64,000 bases of DNA from Portulaca oleracea. Taxonomy: Eukaryota > Streptophyta > Magnoliopsida > Caryophyllales > Portulacaceae. The first letter of the stretch is position 1. Each line of letters starts with the position of its first letter. A program made the position numbers and the translations under genes. Location: NCBI GenBank assembly GCA_029582165.1, contig CM055870.1:40883013-40947012 (forward strand). The letters run 5' to 3'. Below, piece after piece: positions 24,496 through 36,110 of the stretch. The notes beneath the pieces were generated by a model. It saw only the letters and a program-made list of their open reading frames with translations. It had not been told where the DNA came from and did not search any database.

Positions 24496-25145
24496 ATGGC
24501 TCAACGCATACACTGTTATCATCACCCCACCCCGTGTTTTCACCGTTATACTCCCATTCCCCCCAAGGAGAAATTGGGAACTCATATGATAAACTTCTAC
24601 GACGAGATTGACAAGTACACCAAAGGCGTTCCGAACTCATGCCTTCGTGGTAACGATGAGAGTCAGGGGAACGCATTTTTGCTCACGCTTCGGGACGACC
24701 CTCGGTGGGGCCATACTGTACGATTATTGCTACCACCCCCTCTCCCGGTCGAGGAGTATCCCCACCCGTGTTGTTGCTGTAAGAGGTACCGAGTGGGGTC
24801 AGAGCACCGAATTCCTGAAGTCTTCGATGAGATTGCCAGGATTTGGAAGCGTGCTGTGGAAGAAGTTCAAGTGAACCCAGCCCCAACACCTGTCATGGAC
24901 ATGGATCCCGAGGGTGACCCAGAGGAGGATTCTGTGGAGGATTCCGTGGAAGATTACGAGCGAGGTGACTCGAGATTCTGATTGCACTGCAGATGAGCAC
25001 GCAGGAGACCGAACCCGAGGATGAGGTTATGGTGGACTGGGAGACAGGAGAAGACCCCGAAGAGAACTCGGGGGATGAGTCTAATGATCCAGATTGGACT
25101 CCGATCGCAGCTAGGAAGAACCCTCTCTGTAGGAGGATCATATGA
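24496..25145 (+). pseudogene. Pre-gag acidic ORF, copy 3
   Basis: The ORF opens at the ATG after CCCTGTAG and runs 161 codons to 24981. An indel around 24950-24990 separates it from the conserved acidic tail (EPEDEVMVDWETGED to RRII) that ends at TGA 25143-25145. Residues near the middle include LRDDPRWGHT and a CCCCKRYR Cys/basic patch, and the C-terminal third is Glu/Asp-rich. The product is not recognised. Its position, acceptor-like context and conservation in three units argue for a former accessory gene of the element. Confidence 0.6.
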
Positions 25146-25551
25146 GTGGGACAGTAATAGTAGTATTAGGATTGGTTGCTGTAACTTATTTATGCATGGT
25201 TAGTTTGATTGTGATATGTCCCTAAGTGTGGTGTGCTGTTTCTTTGCGTGATAACCACAATATAGGGGATAGATTTACATACTACGATGCTAGTGTGCAA
25301 GTATTATAAGTAATAGTCTTGATTTTAGAGGTGATAGTATATATCTTCTTCTTTCTTTTTAAATGATGCACGATGAAAGAGTATGTGGAATATGATGCTA
25401 TTACCTGGGCTTATCTGTTGAAGTATGTTGCAGTTTTGTATCTGCTTAGAACTTTTATGAGATAGCTGGATTGAATAGTCCCTCCTTAGAATTGGTGATT
25501 TACGCTATAAGATTAAACCCTAAGTAGTCTAAATCGACCCTTTGAACAAGG
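25146..25551 (+). other. Leader between pre-gag ORF and gag, copy 3
   Basis: Conserved non-coding spacer, collinear with units 1 and 2. I see nothing further in it. Confidence 0.5.
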
Positions 25552-26117
25552 ATGTCGGACATGAACGGTTCTCAACCCAACCACGGCAATCGGGAGCGCC
25601 CGCAAGTTGCAGCCGAACAACGCCCTCAAACCGCGACTGAACTGCGCCAGCGTCTTCCTCACCTGATATCAGGGCCGAGTACAACAGCACCAGGGAATGA
25701 CCTTGCTAGCCTACTGATGATTGAGATGCTTAACAAGCACGAGGATCTACTGAAGAGGGTGGTGGATCGACAAGGAGGAGAAAGGGAAAATGATCCCTCC
25801 GCTCTTCTCCAAAGGTTCAATAGCTTTAACCCGCCCGCTTATACAGGGGTAGCTGACCCCAAAGTCTTGAAGATTGGGTTAGGGAGATTGAAAAGATCTT
25901 CGACACAACCCGTTGTCCCGAGGAGCTACGGGTGGATTTTGCTGCATACCACCTGAAGGAGGAGGCCGATCTATGGTGGGCCAGTGTAAAGGAGATACGA
26001 ACCGAACCGGGTTTTGATTGGAACCATTTTAAGGTTGTGCTGAAAGATCGGTTCTATCCTATGTCCCTTCAAAAGACGAAGGAAAAGGAATTCATGGATT
26101 TACGCCTAGGAGAGTGA
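25552..26117 (+). pseudogene. gag: gag N-terminal half, copy 3
   Basis: It starts MSDMNGSQPNHGN as in copy 2. A single T is lost near 25867 (GTCTTGAAG against GTCTTTGAAG), which shifts the frame after 134 codons. The correct frame then continues to the shared TGA at 26115-26117. Apart from these two lesions it matches copy 2 closely. Confidence 0.88.
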
Positions 26118-27161
26118 AGCATACTCGCTTATTCTACTAAGTTCACCGAACTATCTTGGTTTGCACCTGCCCTTGTGTCTAGTGAGCAATTGAGGATGGA
26201 TCGTTTCTGGGATGGATTGAACTGCAAGATTCAGGATCGTATGTCATCACGTGACTTCACTTCCTACCAGAGCATGCTTAATGTTGCTCTCACCGTGGAG
26301 AGAGTAATGCACGATATGGAACGACAACTTGGCATACAGGGGCATAAGAGGAAAGAGCAACCCCGTTTCAACCCACCTCAACCCTACCAAGAGAAGAGGT
26401 TCCGCCCTAATAATTGGGAGGGAAATCAGTCTTCGGGGCGTAGGCCACCGTATGTCCCGATATGCAAGGTCTGTGGACGACCGGGCCATTACCCTCGGGA
26501 TTGTAAAGTAAGAAATATGCGAGGAGGATGCTTTAACTGTGGAAGTCTCCAACATCATGTACGCCAGTGCCCTCAACAACCTTCGGGGGGCCATAATGGT
26601 GGAAACAATGGAAATGGAGGGAACAATGGAAACAATGGGAATTGGAGAGCCCCGAAATCAACATATCAAAATCGGGGAGGCTATAATGGAAACCAAAGGC
26701 CGCAACAACAAAACCGGGGTGGTCCCGGTGGGAATCAGAACAACCAAGGGAGGACAGCAAACCCGCCTCGTCAGCAGCAACAACCGCCGCGTAACGCAGG
26801 AGGACGAGTGTATGTGATGAGGAAGGATGAGGCTGAGAATGAAGCGGACGTCGTGACGGGTACCTTCTCTCTCCATCTCTACAATGTCTCTGTTTTATTT
26901 GATTCTGGTGCTAGTCATTCTTTTATTGGACGAGCTATAGTAGAGAAGGCTAAGATGAAACCCTCGGAGAATAGTAAGCCTATGTCGGTAGCCCTACCAA
27001 CCGGGGATACCATTATTTGTGGAGAGTTATATGGAGGATGTCCTATAATGATAGCTGGTCAGGAATTTGAGGGAGACCTCTATATGTTTGATCTAATGGA
27101 GTTAGATGTTATTTTGGGGATGGACTGGTTAGCAAAATATAGAGCTCAAATAGATTGCTAG
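26118..27161 (+). pseudogene. gag C-terminal half fused to protease, copy 3
   Basis: The frame resumes after the TGA and stays open through both zinc knuckles ([14 protein letters not shown] and [14 protein letters not shown]), the Asn/Gly/Gln-rich linker and the protease with [10 protein letters not shown], up to TAG 27159-27161. This proves that gag and pol share one frame in this family. The TAG comes from loss of one C (GATTGCTAGAG against GATTGCTACGAG). Confidence 0.9.
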
Positions 27162-28420
27162 AGCAAAAAGTGACCTTAGTAGGGCCGAACGGGAAGAAGG
27201 TAGTGCATTGGAGTGATAGGCATCTTCAAGGTGTAAGGATTATCTCTGCCCTCAAGGCTCAGAAGTTGTTGGGCCAAGGTTGTGAAGGGTTTTTATGCAA
27301 TGTTATTGACACCAAGGCGGAGGAGCCTACGATTGAAAGTATTTCGATAGTTCAGGATTTTCCTGATGTCTTTCCGGAGGAGATTCCGGGAATGCCCCCA
27401 CTCAGGGAGGTGGATTTCTGCATCGATTTGGAGCCCGGGGCAGCACCTGTTTCAAAAGCCCCATATCGAATGGCGCCCGCAGAGCTAAAGGAATTGAAGA
27501 CCCAGTTGGATGAGCTGCTAGAAAAGGGGTACAAACGACCCAACACGTCACCATGGGGAGCACCTGTACTGTTCGTGAAGAAGAAGGATGGTAGCATGAG
27601 GTTATGCATAGATTACCGGGAGTTGAACAAGATTACCATCAAAAATCGGTACCCTCTGCCTCGCATTGATGATCTATTTGACCAGTTGCGGGGTGCAACA
27701 ATGTTTTCGAAGATAGACCTGAGATCAGGATATCACCAGCTAAGAATCCGAGAGGAGGACATCTCTAAAACCGCCTTCCGAACTCGATATGGTCATTACG
27801 AGTTCGTAGTAATGCCGTTTGGGCTCACAAATGCACCAGCCGCTTTCATGAACTTAATGAACCGAGTGTTCAAGCCGTTTCTGGACAAGTTTGTGGTGGT
27901 GTTCATCGATGATATATTGGTGTACTCAAGAACACGGGAGGAGCATGCGAACCACCTGAAAGAAGTGCTGACAACTTTGCGTAATAACGAGCTTTACGCG
28001 AAGTTTAAGAAATGTGAATTTTGGTTGGAGCGAGTAGCGTTCTTAGGACACGTGGTGTCTAAGGAAGGAGTAGCAGTGGACCCTCAAAAGGTGGAGGCTA
28101 TCAGCAAGTGGCCGACGCCGAAGAATGCCACTGAGGTTAGGAGTTTTCTGGGTTTGGCAGGCTATTATAGGAAATTTGTCCAAGATTTCTCGAAAATCGC
28201 AACCCCTTTGACCAATTTGACTCGGAAGTCAATCAAGTTCGCGTGGTCGGAAAAATGTGAGCAAGCATTTCAGGAGCTGAAGAAGAGACTTACCTCGGCC
28301 CCTATTCTCTCTCTACCTCAAGGGAACGAAGGATTCATTATCTACAGTGACGCATCACATGGTGGATTGGGTTGTGTGCTCATGCAGAATGGGAAAGTGA
28401 TTGCGTATGCATCCAGATAA
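27160..28420 (+). pseudogene. pol: Pol: reverse transcriptase and RNase H N-terminal half, copy 3
   Basis: About 420 residues. RT has [34 protein letters not shown] and the FIDDILVYS catalytic site, then the tether with [17 protein letters not shown], then RNase H with [14 protein letters not shown]. It ends at TAA 28418-28420, where copy 1 has CAA, a C-to-T change typical of methylated repeats. A three-base in-frame loss removes one Leu after AAFM. Nothing upstream would start translation, so it is a broken segment of the polyprotein. Confidence 0.9.
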
Positions 28421-29058
28421 CTGAAGACACATGAGAAGAACTACCCCACGCATGACCTGGAGTTGGCAGCAGTGGTTTTTGCACTTAAGATTTGGAGACA
28501 CTACCTTTATGGGGTACACTGCGAGGTATTCACCGACCATCAAAGTTTGAAGTACCTTTTCACACAAAAGGAGCTAAACCTTAGGCAGACTCGATGGCTG
28601 GAATTTCTGAAGGACTATGATGTGAACTTTCAATATCATCCCGGAAAGGCAAATGTAGTGGCTGATGCCCTGAGTAGAAGACCTTACCTGTTTGTGAACC
28701 AATTGATGATGATGCCGCATCGCTCGAGGAGTTTAGGAGGCTGGAAATTAACGTGGTGACACCTGGAAGGAAAGCTGTATTGAATGCCATGGAGTTGCAA
28801 CCTACCCTCATGGAAGAGATCAAGAGGACTCAAGAGCTGGATCTGCAGCTTGTCAAGATACGGGAGGAGGTTTTGCAAGGGAAGGCCCTTGGTTTCGTGA
28901 TTCACGAGGATGGTACATTACGGTTCCATAACCGCGTCTGTGTACCTAACATGGAGGAGTTAAAGAGGAAGATTTTAGAAGAAGGGCACAATACACCATA
29001 TTCTGTGCACCCAGGGGGAAATAAGCTTTACAAGGATCTGAAACAGATGTTCTGGTGA
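28421..29058 (+). pseudogene. RNase H C-terminal half and integrase HHCC start, copy 3
   Basis: It encodes [13 protein letters not shown] and [11 protein letters not shown] of RNase H and the [18 protein letters not shown] motif that closes RNase H in this superfamily. A frameshift follows near 28715. The second frame carries the linker and the integrase His pair ([12 protein letters not shown]), and stops at the shared TGA 29056-29058. Confidence 0.88.
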
Positions 29059-29405
29059 AGTAATATGAAACAAGAAGTGGCGGACTTTATGGCGAAATGC
29101 CTCACTTGCCAACGGGTCAAGCGTAACATCAACGACTGTCGGACTTTGCGACCACTAGGACGTTCCCGAATGGAAGTGGGACTCGATATCAATGGACTTC
29201 GTAGTGGTCCGCGAGGACGGCGGAAACACAATACAATATGGGTAATTGTGGATCGATTAACCAAGTCGGCTCATTTTCTAGCCATCGCCAACAACCGGTC
29301 CCTGGACCCTAGCTCAAGCGTATGTAAGAGATAGTAAGACTACATGGAGTCCCGGTTCTATAGTCTCGACAGAGATGCAGATTCCAGTCTGGATTTTGGA
29401 AGAAG
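29059..29405 (+). pseudogene. Integrase finger and core start, copy 3
   Basis: It contains the KCLTCQRVK half of the zinc finger, the NGLRSG / MDFVV region with the first catalytic Asp, and [17 protein letters not shown]. Several indels lie between 29120 and 29400, many at CTG, CAG or CCAGG sites when compared with copy 1. Confidence 0.8.
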
Positions 29406-30224
29406 TTGCAAGAGGCGTTTGGTACCAAACTTAAGTTTAGCACCGCTTTCCACCCAGCTACTGATGGACAGACTGAGAGGACTATCCAAACCCTTGAAGA
29501 TATGCTGCGAGCATGCGCATTAGATTTCAAAGACCCGTGGGATGACGAGTTGACTCTCATTGAGTTCTCCTACAACAACAGTTATCATGCTAGTATTGGG
29601 ATGTCACTATTCGAAGCTTTATATGGGAGGAGATGTAGGACTCGCCTCTGTTGGCAGGACATCGATGAAGCTCTAACGATAGGGCCGGACCTAATACAGG
29701 CCACTACTGAGAAGGTTCGAACCATTCAAGATAAAATGAAGGCAGCACAAAGTCGACAAAAGAGCTATGCTGACAGAAGGAGGAGACCTTTGGAGTTCGA
29801 AGTAGGAGAATATGTGTTTTTACGGGTTTCACCCACGAAAGGAGTTATGAGATTCGGTCAGTCGGGGAAGTTGACACCAAGGTTTATCGGGCCATATCCA
29901 ATCTTGGAACGCATCGGAGAGGTTGCCTACAAGTTGCAACTGCCAGGAGAACTTCCAAGAGTGCACAGTGTCTTCCATGTATCACAACTCAGGAAATATG
30001 TTCCAGACCCAACTCATGTGATTGATCCTGAGCCGCTTCAGCTACAAGAAGATCTGAGCTATGAAGAGCAGCCACTGGAAATTTTGGATCGTAGGGAAAA
30101 ACAACTTCGAAGGAAAGTGGTCCCCTTGGTGAAAGTGCGATGGACAAATCATGCCACAACGGAAGCAACCTGGGAAACAAAAGAAGAGATGAGAACGAAA
30201 TACCCTCACCTGTTTCACTCTTAA
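29406..30224 (+). CDS. Integrase core C-half, GPY/F module and chromodomain, copy 3
   Basis: A 272-codon open frame and the best copy of the element's C-terminus. It has [20 protein letters not shown] with the catalytic Glu, and then [20 protein letters not shown]. After a basic linker ([20 protein letters not shown]) come the GPY/F module [20 protein letters not shown] and the partner segment [14 protein letters not shown]. It ends in a chromodomain with [20 protein letters not shown] and a YPHLFHS end. The first two integrase catalytic Asp residues lie upstream in broken sequence, so this is a fragment without its own start. The domain order is diagnostic of Tekay/Del chromoviruses. Confidence 0.9.
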   Translation: MQEAFGTKLKFSTAFHPATDGQTERTIQTLEDMLRACALDFKDPWDDELTLIEFSYNNSYHASIGMSLFEALYGRRCRTRLCWQDIDEALTIGPDLIQATTEKVRTIQDKMKAAQSRQKSYADRRRRPLEFEVGEYVFLRVSPTKGVMRFGQSGKLTPRFIGPYPILERIGEVAYKLQLPGELPRVHSVFHVSQLRKYVPDPTHVIDPEPLQLQEDLSYEEQPLEILDRREKQLRRKVVPLVKVRWTNHATTEATWETKEEMRTKYPHLFHS

Positions 30225-30243
30225 AGGTACGTCAAGTTTCGAG

Positions 30244-30377
30244 GACGAAACTTCTTTTAAGGAGGTAATGATGTAAAACCTCGAGTTTTAGGGAGAACGG
30301 AACCGTTAGGATTGTTACCGAACCGTTAGGCTTAAGTTTAAGTTTTGAGGACGAAACTTCTTTTAAGGAGGTAATGA
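30244..30377 (+). promoter_or_regulatory. Twin polypurine-tract block, unit 3
   Basis: Two AAGGAGGTAATGATGTAAAACC blocks 106 bases apart. The second adjoins the LTR start. It is better conserved than the coding region upstream. Confidence 0.75.
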
Positions 30378-32530
30378 TGTAAAACCCCGAAAAATCCAAA
30401 GATGTTGACCGTGACGTCGTTAGTAAATTAGGTTTGACTTCGTTATTTATTATTCGTTTGTGTTTATTTTTGCTAACACTTGAGCTCGTAGGATCGTGAG
30501 AGACTAACAAGGGTATATCGGTAATTTCGTGGGTTTAGTATTATTAGTTTTACTCTATTTTAGTATTATTATTAATATTATTGTGTTATATGATTAATTA
30601 TGTGAATATTAATTGCTATGTGATTACTATTAATATTATTATTGGTATTATTATTAGTTTGTTTTTAGAAAAATCAGATTTTAATTGTTTTAGTGTTGGG
30701 TTAGGCTAGGAGTAAGAATAGACTAATTGGGCCATAATTATGTGTTAGTATAAAAACCCCTCCCTCTCTCCCTAAAACCCTAATAACAACCAAACCCTAA
30801 CCCTACACCCCTCTCTTCCTCTCTCTCTCTCTCCCTCCTCGTGTGTCTGCCGCCGCGCCACCCAACCACCGCCGCCGACACCATCACCGTTCTCTTTTTC
30901 TCCTTCTCTCTCTCTCGAGCTCTCTTTCTCGCTCCCTCCGTTCGACTGCCCCTGCCGCGCCACCACCGACGACCGCGTCGTCTCCCGCCCAGGCTACCGA
31001 CTCCGCCGCCCTCGCCGCTGCAACACTTGTCGTCGGCCGGCGACACACCGACCGAAAAGACGCGTAGTTAGGGGAAGTTGCTGCTGTCCGAAGCCCAGCG
31101 ACCACCTCCGACGAGTATCCACGCCTGACCGTCGACGTGCACTGCCCTGCCCTCGCCTGCTATCGTCGCCTCTGACCGCCGTCCCTACCGCCGTCGCACC
31201 CCCAGTCGCCGGAAAGAAACCGTGCCCTAAACCCTAACGTAAAACCCTATTATTTCTTTCTTTGAAACTTTTCTTTTTCTTTCTTTGTTTTTGATTATTA
31301 TCATTATTATTGTATTATTATTACTGTTTCTTTTATTAAACCTTGTAATTTGGGTAATTAAGGGTGTAAAATTGTTAAGTTGTTGTTTGTAACTAATTTG
31401 TTCTTGTATTGTTTTTATTTACATGTAATTTGTCTAATTCTTTATATGTAATCTTTATGTTCTAAATTGGTGTATTAGGGTTTGTAATAATTGTGGTGAA
31501 ATTATTAATGTTCAATTGGTTGATATACTTTGTTTTCTTGTTAATCATGTTTAGGGTTTTTTGATAACAATATTATTGTATGCACGAATTCTTAAAGTTT
31601 GATTATTTAGATTAATTCTCGAATCATTATGTTCTTTATTTCAATCATGCTTAAGGTTAGTCTTGTTAATAAGTTAGGCTGATTGAATTACTAAAGTTCG
31701 ATTCTTGTTTATTAATTATTGGTTCTTGATTAAATCTTGTAAAAGAGATTAGTAGTTCAAATACTATATGTACTTTATTTTTTATTCACATGTTCTTTAA
31801 GTTCTTTCTTGAATCTTGATTAAAAAATTCGTATTTTATAATTACCCATGTTGTGATTCATATAGGTCAAGCATGATTAGGGTGTTTGGTTATCAAAGTT
31901 TTATCTTTGTTTTATTAAGCAAGTAATTACATGTTTCTTTGGGTTCTGATATGTTATGTCATGATTAATGTTGTGCGTAATCAAGTTAAATTGATTAAAG
32001 TTGGTTCTAGTAAGTTTTAATTATATATATTATGAAATATGTACCTTGGGATGGGTTAGGTTGAAGACTTTTAACCTTAGTCACTGTTTTAGGCCCAAAT
32101 TAGAACCCCGGGACCGAATGGTGAAAGTTAGAACCGAATTTATAATTTTAAATAAGAACCGGGATCGGGACAGTTTCGTTGGTGTCTAAAGATCGGCTCA
32201 CCACGGTCAGTGTAAGTGTATTTTGATCAAACCCTTTGAACTGGAGCTTCCCTTAGATGTTAGCTTTAATAGGACTTTTAGTGACCGGACTTTGGAATTT
32301 TATAATTCGAGTTATACCCCGATTACCAGACCTAGGTCAGATCTGGACAATTTAGGAAGGTGACGGTTTTTGAGGATCTTAAAGCATGTGTTGGGTCTCG
32401 AGTTCAACTTAAGAGTTTTAGTAGACATCACGAGGTTTTCGAAAAGTCCAAAACCAGACCCATAGGATGTCGGGAAGTCAAGTTACGACCCTTTTTATGT
32501 GGATGCTGTAATCTGTTTTGTTATGTGAAA
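30378..32530 (+). mobile_element. LTR of units 3 and 4, truncated on the right
   Basis: It starts TGTAAAACCCCG and matches the other LTRs up to TTATGTGAAATTGTAAAGCAAG, then jumps into gag sequence. About 1.25 kb of the LTR 3' end, including the minisatellite, is missing, as are the primer site, pre-gag ORF and most of gag of unit 4. Confidence 0.9.
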
Positions 32531-33888
32531 TTGTAAAGCAAGAAATGTGCGAGGAGGATGCTTTAACTGTTGAAGCATCCAACATCATGTACGCCAGTGC
32601 CCTCAACAGCCTTCGGGGGGCCATAATGGTGGAAACAATGGAAATTGCGGGAACAGTGGAAACAATGGGAATTGGAGAGCCCCGCAGTCAACATATCAAA
32701 ATCGGGGAGGCTATAATGGAAACCAAAGGCCGCAACAACAAAACCGGGGTGGTCCCGGTGGGAATCAGAACCAAGGGAGGACAGCAAACCCGCCTCGTGA
32801 GCAGCAACAACCGCCGCGTAACGCAGGAGGACGAGTGTATGTGATGAGGAAGGATGAGGCTGAGAATGAAGCGGACGTCGTTCTTTTATTTGATTCTCTC
32901 TCCATCTCTACAATGTCTCTGTTTTATTTGATTCTGGTGCTAGTCATTCTTTTATTGGACGAGCTATAGTAGAGAAGGCTAAGATGAAACCCTCGGAGAA
33001 TAGTAAGCCTATGTCGGTAGCCCTACCAACCGGGGATACCATTAGTTGTGGAGAGTTATATGGCGGATGTCCTATAATGATAGCTGGTCAGGAATTTGAG
33101 GCAGACCTCTATATGTTTGATCTAATGGAGTTTGATGTTATTTTGGGGATGGACTAGTTAGCAAAATATAGAGCTCAGATAGATTGCTACGAGCAAAAAG
33201 TGACCTTAGTAGGGCCGAACGGGAAAAAGGTAGTGCATTGGAGTGATAGGCATCTTCAAGGTGTAAGGATTATCTCTGCCCTCAAGGCTCAGAAGTTGTT
33301 GGGCCAAGGTTGTGAAGGGTTTTTATGCAATGTTATTGACACCAAGGTGGAGGAGCCTACGATTGAGAGTATTTCGATAGTTCAGGATTTTCCTGATGTC
33401 TTTCCGGAGGAGATTCCGGGAATGCCCCCACTCAGGGAGGTGGATTTCTGCATCGATTTGGAGCCCGGGGCAGCACCTGTTTCAAAAGCCCCATATCGAA
33501 TGGCGCCTGCAGAGCTAAAGGAATTGAAGACCCAGTTGGATGAGTTGCTAGAAAAGGGGTACAAACGACCCAACACGTCACCATGGGGAGCACCTGTACT
33601 GTTCGTGAAGAAGAAGGATGGTAGCATGAGGTTATGCATAGATTACCGGGAGTTGAACAAGATTACTATCAAAAATCGGTACCCTCTGCCTCGCATTGAT
33701 GATCTCTTTGACCAGTTGCGGGGTGCAACAATGTTTTCGAAGATAGACCTGAGATCAGGATATCACCAGCTAAGAATCCGAGAGGAGGACATCTCTAAAA
33801 CCGCCTTCCAAACTCGATATGGTCATTACGAGTTCGTAGTAATGCCGTTTGGGCTCACAAATGCACCAGCCGCTTTCATGAACTTTTG
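32531..33888 (+). pseudogene. gag-pol fragment of unit 4 (zinc knuckle to RT)
   Basis: It begins at the second zinc knuckle (with Gly to TGA at about 32570) and passes the linker and the protease ([12 protein letters not shown] at about 32925). A TAG at about 33155 replaces the Trp of GMDWLAKY. A clean 229-codon RT frame at 33200-33889 includes [10 protein letters not shown] and [10 protein letters not shown]. It stops just after [11 protein letters not shown], before the FIDD active site, where LINE sequence begins. About 18 bases at 32880-32898 replace the expected GTGACGGGTACCTT and resemble sequence 38 bases downstream. Confidence 0.9.
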
Positions 33889-34860
33889 ATGGAGTCTGTC
33901 TTGAAGGGTGGTTAGCTTATCCCTTGCCGCAATTTCTTGCGTATATATATCCTGGAAGCGACTCTTGTGCATGGTTCGTAGTTTCGAACGAAGTTTGTGA
34001 AGGAATTGCGATAACTGAAACATTTTGTGTCCTTCCGGGACCTCTTGTAACATATCCTCCACCAGTTTGTTTAAATGTTCATTTTTCGTCCACATATCGC
34101 AGAACTTGAAGGGTTGCTTCTGCCTTGGCATCTCCATGAAATTAATAGCAATAACCGAGTGATCCGACAGGGTACATGCCTTAAAGTTTACCTACATCAA
34201 GTCCGCAATGATATACCAGTGTGAATTCACAAGAAGACGATCTAACCTGGAATGGACATGTCCGTTGGTCCAAGTATAGTATATCCCGGAGTAGGAAGGT
34301 TCATGTAGGCCACAGTGAAGAACGCACTGTGTCATCGGCTGGGTCATGAAAGCTTCGACATTTGCACCTCCAACCCTATCTTCCTCCGACATTATAGCAT
34401 TAAAGTCGCCCATCACAGCCCAAGGACCCTCCATCTCATCTGCTATCCCACAAAGAGTTTCCCAAAGAGGTTCCCTCTCACTGAGGTCATTATGTCCATA
34501 GACCCAAGTGATAAGGAAGATGGTATTGGTTTGGACAGCAATAACTTTCATGTGAATATGTTGATCAGAACTCCCCAAAATTTCTGCTTCATAGGTCTGT
34601 GGATTTTATGCAACCCAGATACGGACTTTCTGACAATGCTGAATATTTTTGCTCGATTTCCAGTTGTTGAAGATTCTGTGATGAAAAACGTCGATGTTTC
34701 GTTGGAGGATTTTTGTTTCATAGAGTCCAATTAAACCTGCCCCCTGTTGCTGCAAGAAGACCCAGAGGTCTTCTTGCTTCTCTCGGCTGTTAAGCCCCCT
34801 GATATTCCAGCTGAGAATGCTTTGCATCACGATTCTGTTCTGGGGTTTGGACATTGCCAT
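33889..34860 (-). pseudogene. LINE (L1-type) ORF2, endonuclease part only
   Basis: On the minus strand the protein begins with SWNIRGLNSREKQEDL, the usual start of plant L1 ORF2, followed by LYETKI (catalytic Glu) after a frameshift-prone stretch. It then has VMGDFNAI, EDRVGG, SGIYYTWTN, SRLDRLLVN and LSDHS, so the full set of apurinic-endonuclease-like motifs can be seen. A stop follows IIADLM and the frame then resumes with FKFCDMWTKNEHL. The sequence ends about 230 residues after GDFN, before any RT motif. The endonuclease would nick target DNA to prime reverse transcription. The loss of the 3' half is unusual, because LINE copies normally lose the 5' end. Confidence 0.85.
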
Positions 34861-36000
34861 CGGTCGTCGATTCAGATACTATGATACTATTGTCTTCTTG
34901 CAACACTTCAAATCTGTTTGCAGTGATAGGTTTACTGGGATGAGTTGTTTTCCTCCAAACCAGAGAATATTTGGGCCTGATCAATCCTTATGCATCGGGT
35001 TTCTGGCTAGTTGTATTCAATCTATGATCTGGTTTGCTGCTATCCTCTTTTTTCTTCCTGCACACATTCTCCTCATGACCTGTTTTGTTACAATATTTTC
35101 ACAGCAGTTTCTTTTTTAACACTGCTTCCTCATGACCAAACATCCTACAATGTGCACGCCGAGTAGGTTTCCAGTCGTATTGAACGCTTTGCCGCATTAA
35201 GTTTTCATTATGATCCATATAGTCAACATACTCGGGAAAGGTACCATCAAGTTGCATGTCAATGAGAATTCTCGCATAGCCCAATTTAACCCGTTCTTTT
35301 GTTTGCCTGTCCGTTTTGATAGGAACCCCTATGACACTTGCTATTTTGCTTAACCCTTCACTACTCCAGAATTTGAAAGGAAGGTCAGGCATGGTTACCC
35401 AAATAGGAAGAGAAGCAATAGAATCAATGTTCATGTCCAGATTTTCATTCCATTCTCGCACAATGAGAGGTTTGCAATCAAAGAAGTGGAATTCGTGATG
35501 TAAGGCTTTGTCTTTATCTTCAACAGACTTAAATCTCACCATGTACATGCCCTTTTTGACGTCCAAAATTTGCACAATATCCAGTTGTCTCCAGATTCTA
35601 CAAAGATAGCCATTCATTACCTCATAAGGCGGGTTTGCACCGAGCACGTAACAGATAACCAAGTTGTTCCAATACTCGATGGACTCCATAACATCCACTT
35701 TTTCCAGTTTGGCGCATGCTATTCCTTCCACAAGGGTTGGTTCCACATATTGCAATTGCAACCCATATTGCTGAAAAGAGAGGCAAAAGAACTCTTCTTT
35801 GGTTCTTTGTTAAAGGAGTCTAGTATGAGTTCTTCAGCCGATTTCTGTCCAGTTGCAGCCTGAATGACAACTCTTTGATCTTCAACTACATTGCCTTGAT
35901 TATCCCCTGACCATTGTTTACCCTTCTGCTTGCTTGGTTTTGCCGCCGGAGTAGAATTCTGGCCACCCGAACGTTGCATCGTCTGCCTGGTCGCCACCAT
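34861..36000 (-). pseudogene. LINE ORF1 (DUF4283-type with damaged zinc knuckle)
   Basis: The ATG is at about 36000 (minus strand), with a Ser/Lys/Gln-rich N-terminus. One frameshift near 35740 leads into a 220-residue frame with IEYWNNLVICYVLGANPPYE and FFDCKPLIVREWNENL, the RNA-binding DUF4283-like domain of plant LINE ORF1 proteins. PLKFW-like PDLPFKFWSSEGLSKIAS follows, then a zinc knuckle that lost its first Cys (RAHCRMFGHEEAV). A further frame near 34900 has PITANRFEVLQE, the usual C-terminal motif before ORF2. The protein would coat LINE RNA. Confidence 0.82.
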
Positions 36001-36022
36001 AGGTAATAATGCTAGGGAGAGA

Positions 36023-36027
<5 letters not shown>

Positions 36028-36107
<80 letters not shown>
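36028..36107. repeat. (TA)n microsatellite, about 40 units
   Basis: A pure TA run between the LINE 5' end and a MITE. It is the first of a series of TA runs that separate the elements up to 47.2 kb. Confidence 0.98.

Positions 36108-36110
<3 letters not shown>

Noticed and set aside
34315..35863. Plus-strand frames across the LINE
   Set aside because: They are antisense to ORF1 and the endonuclease, whose motifs are clear on the minus strand.
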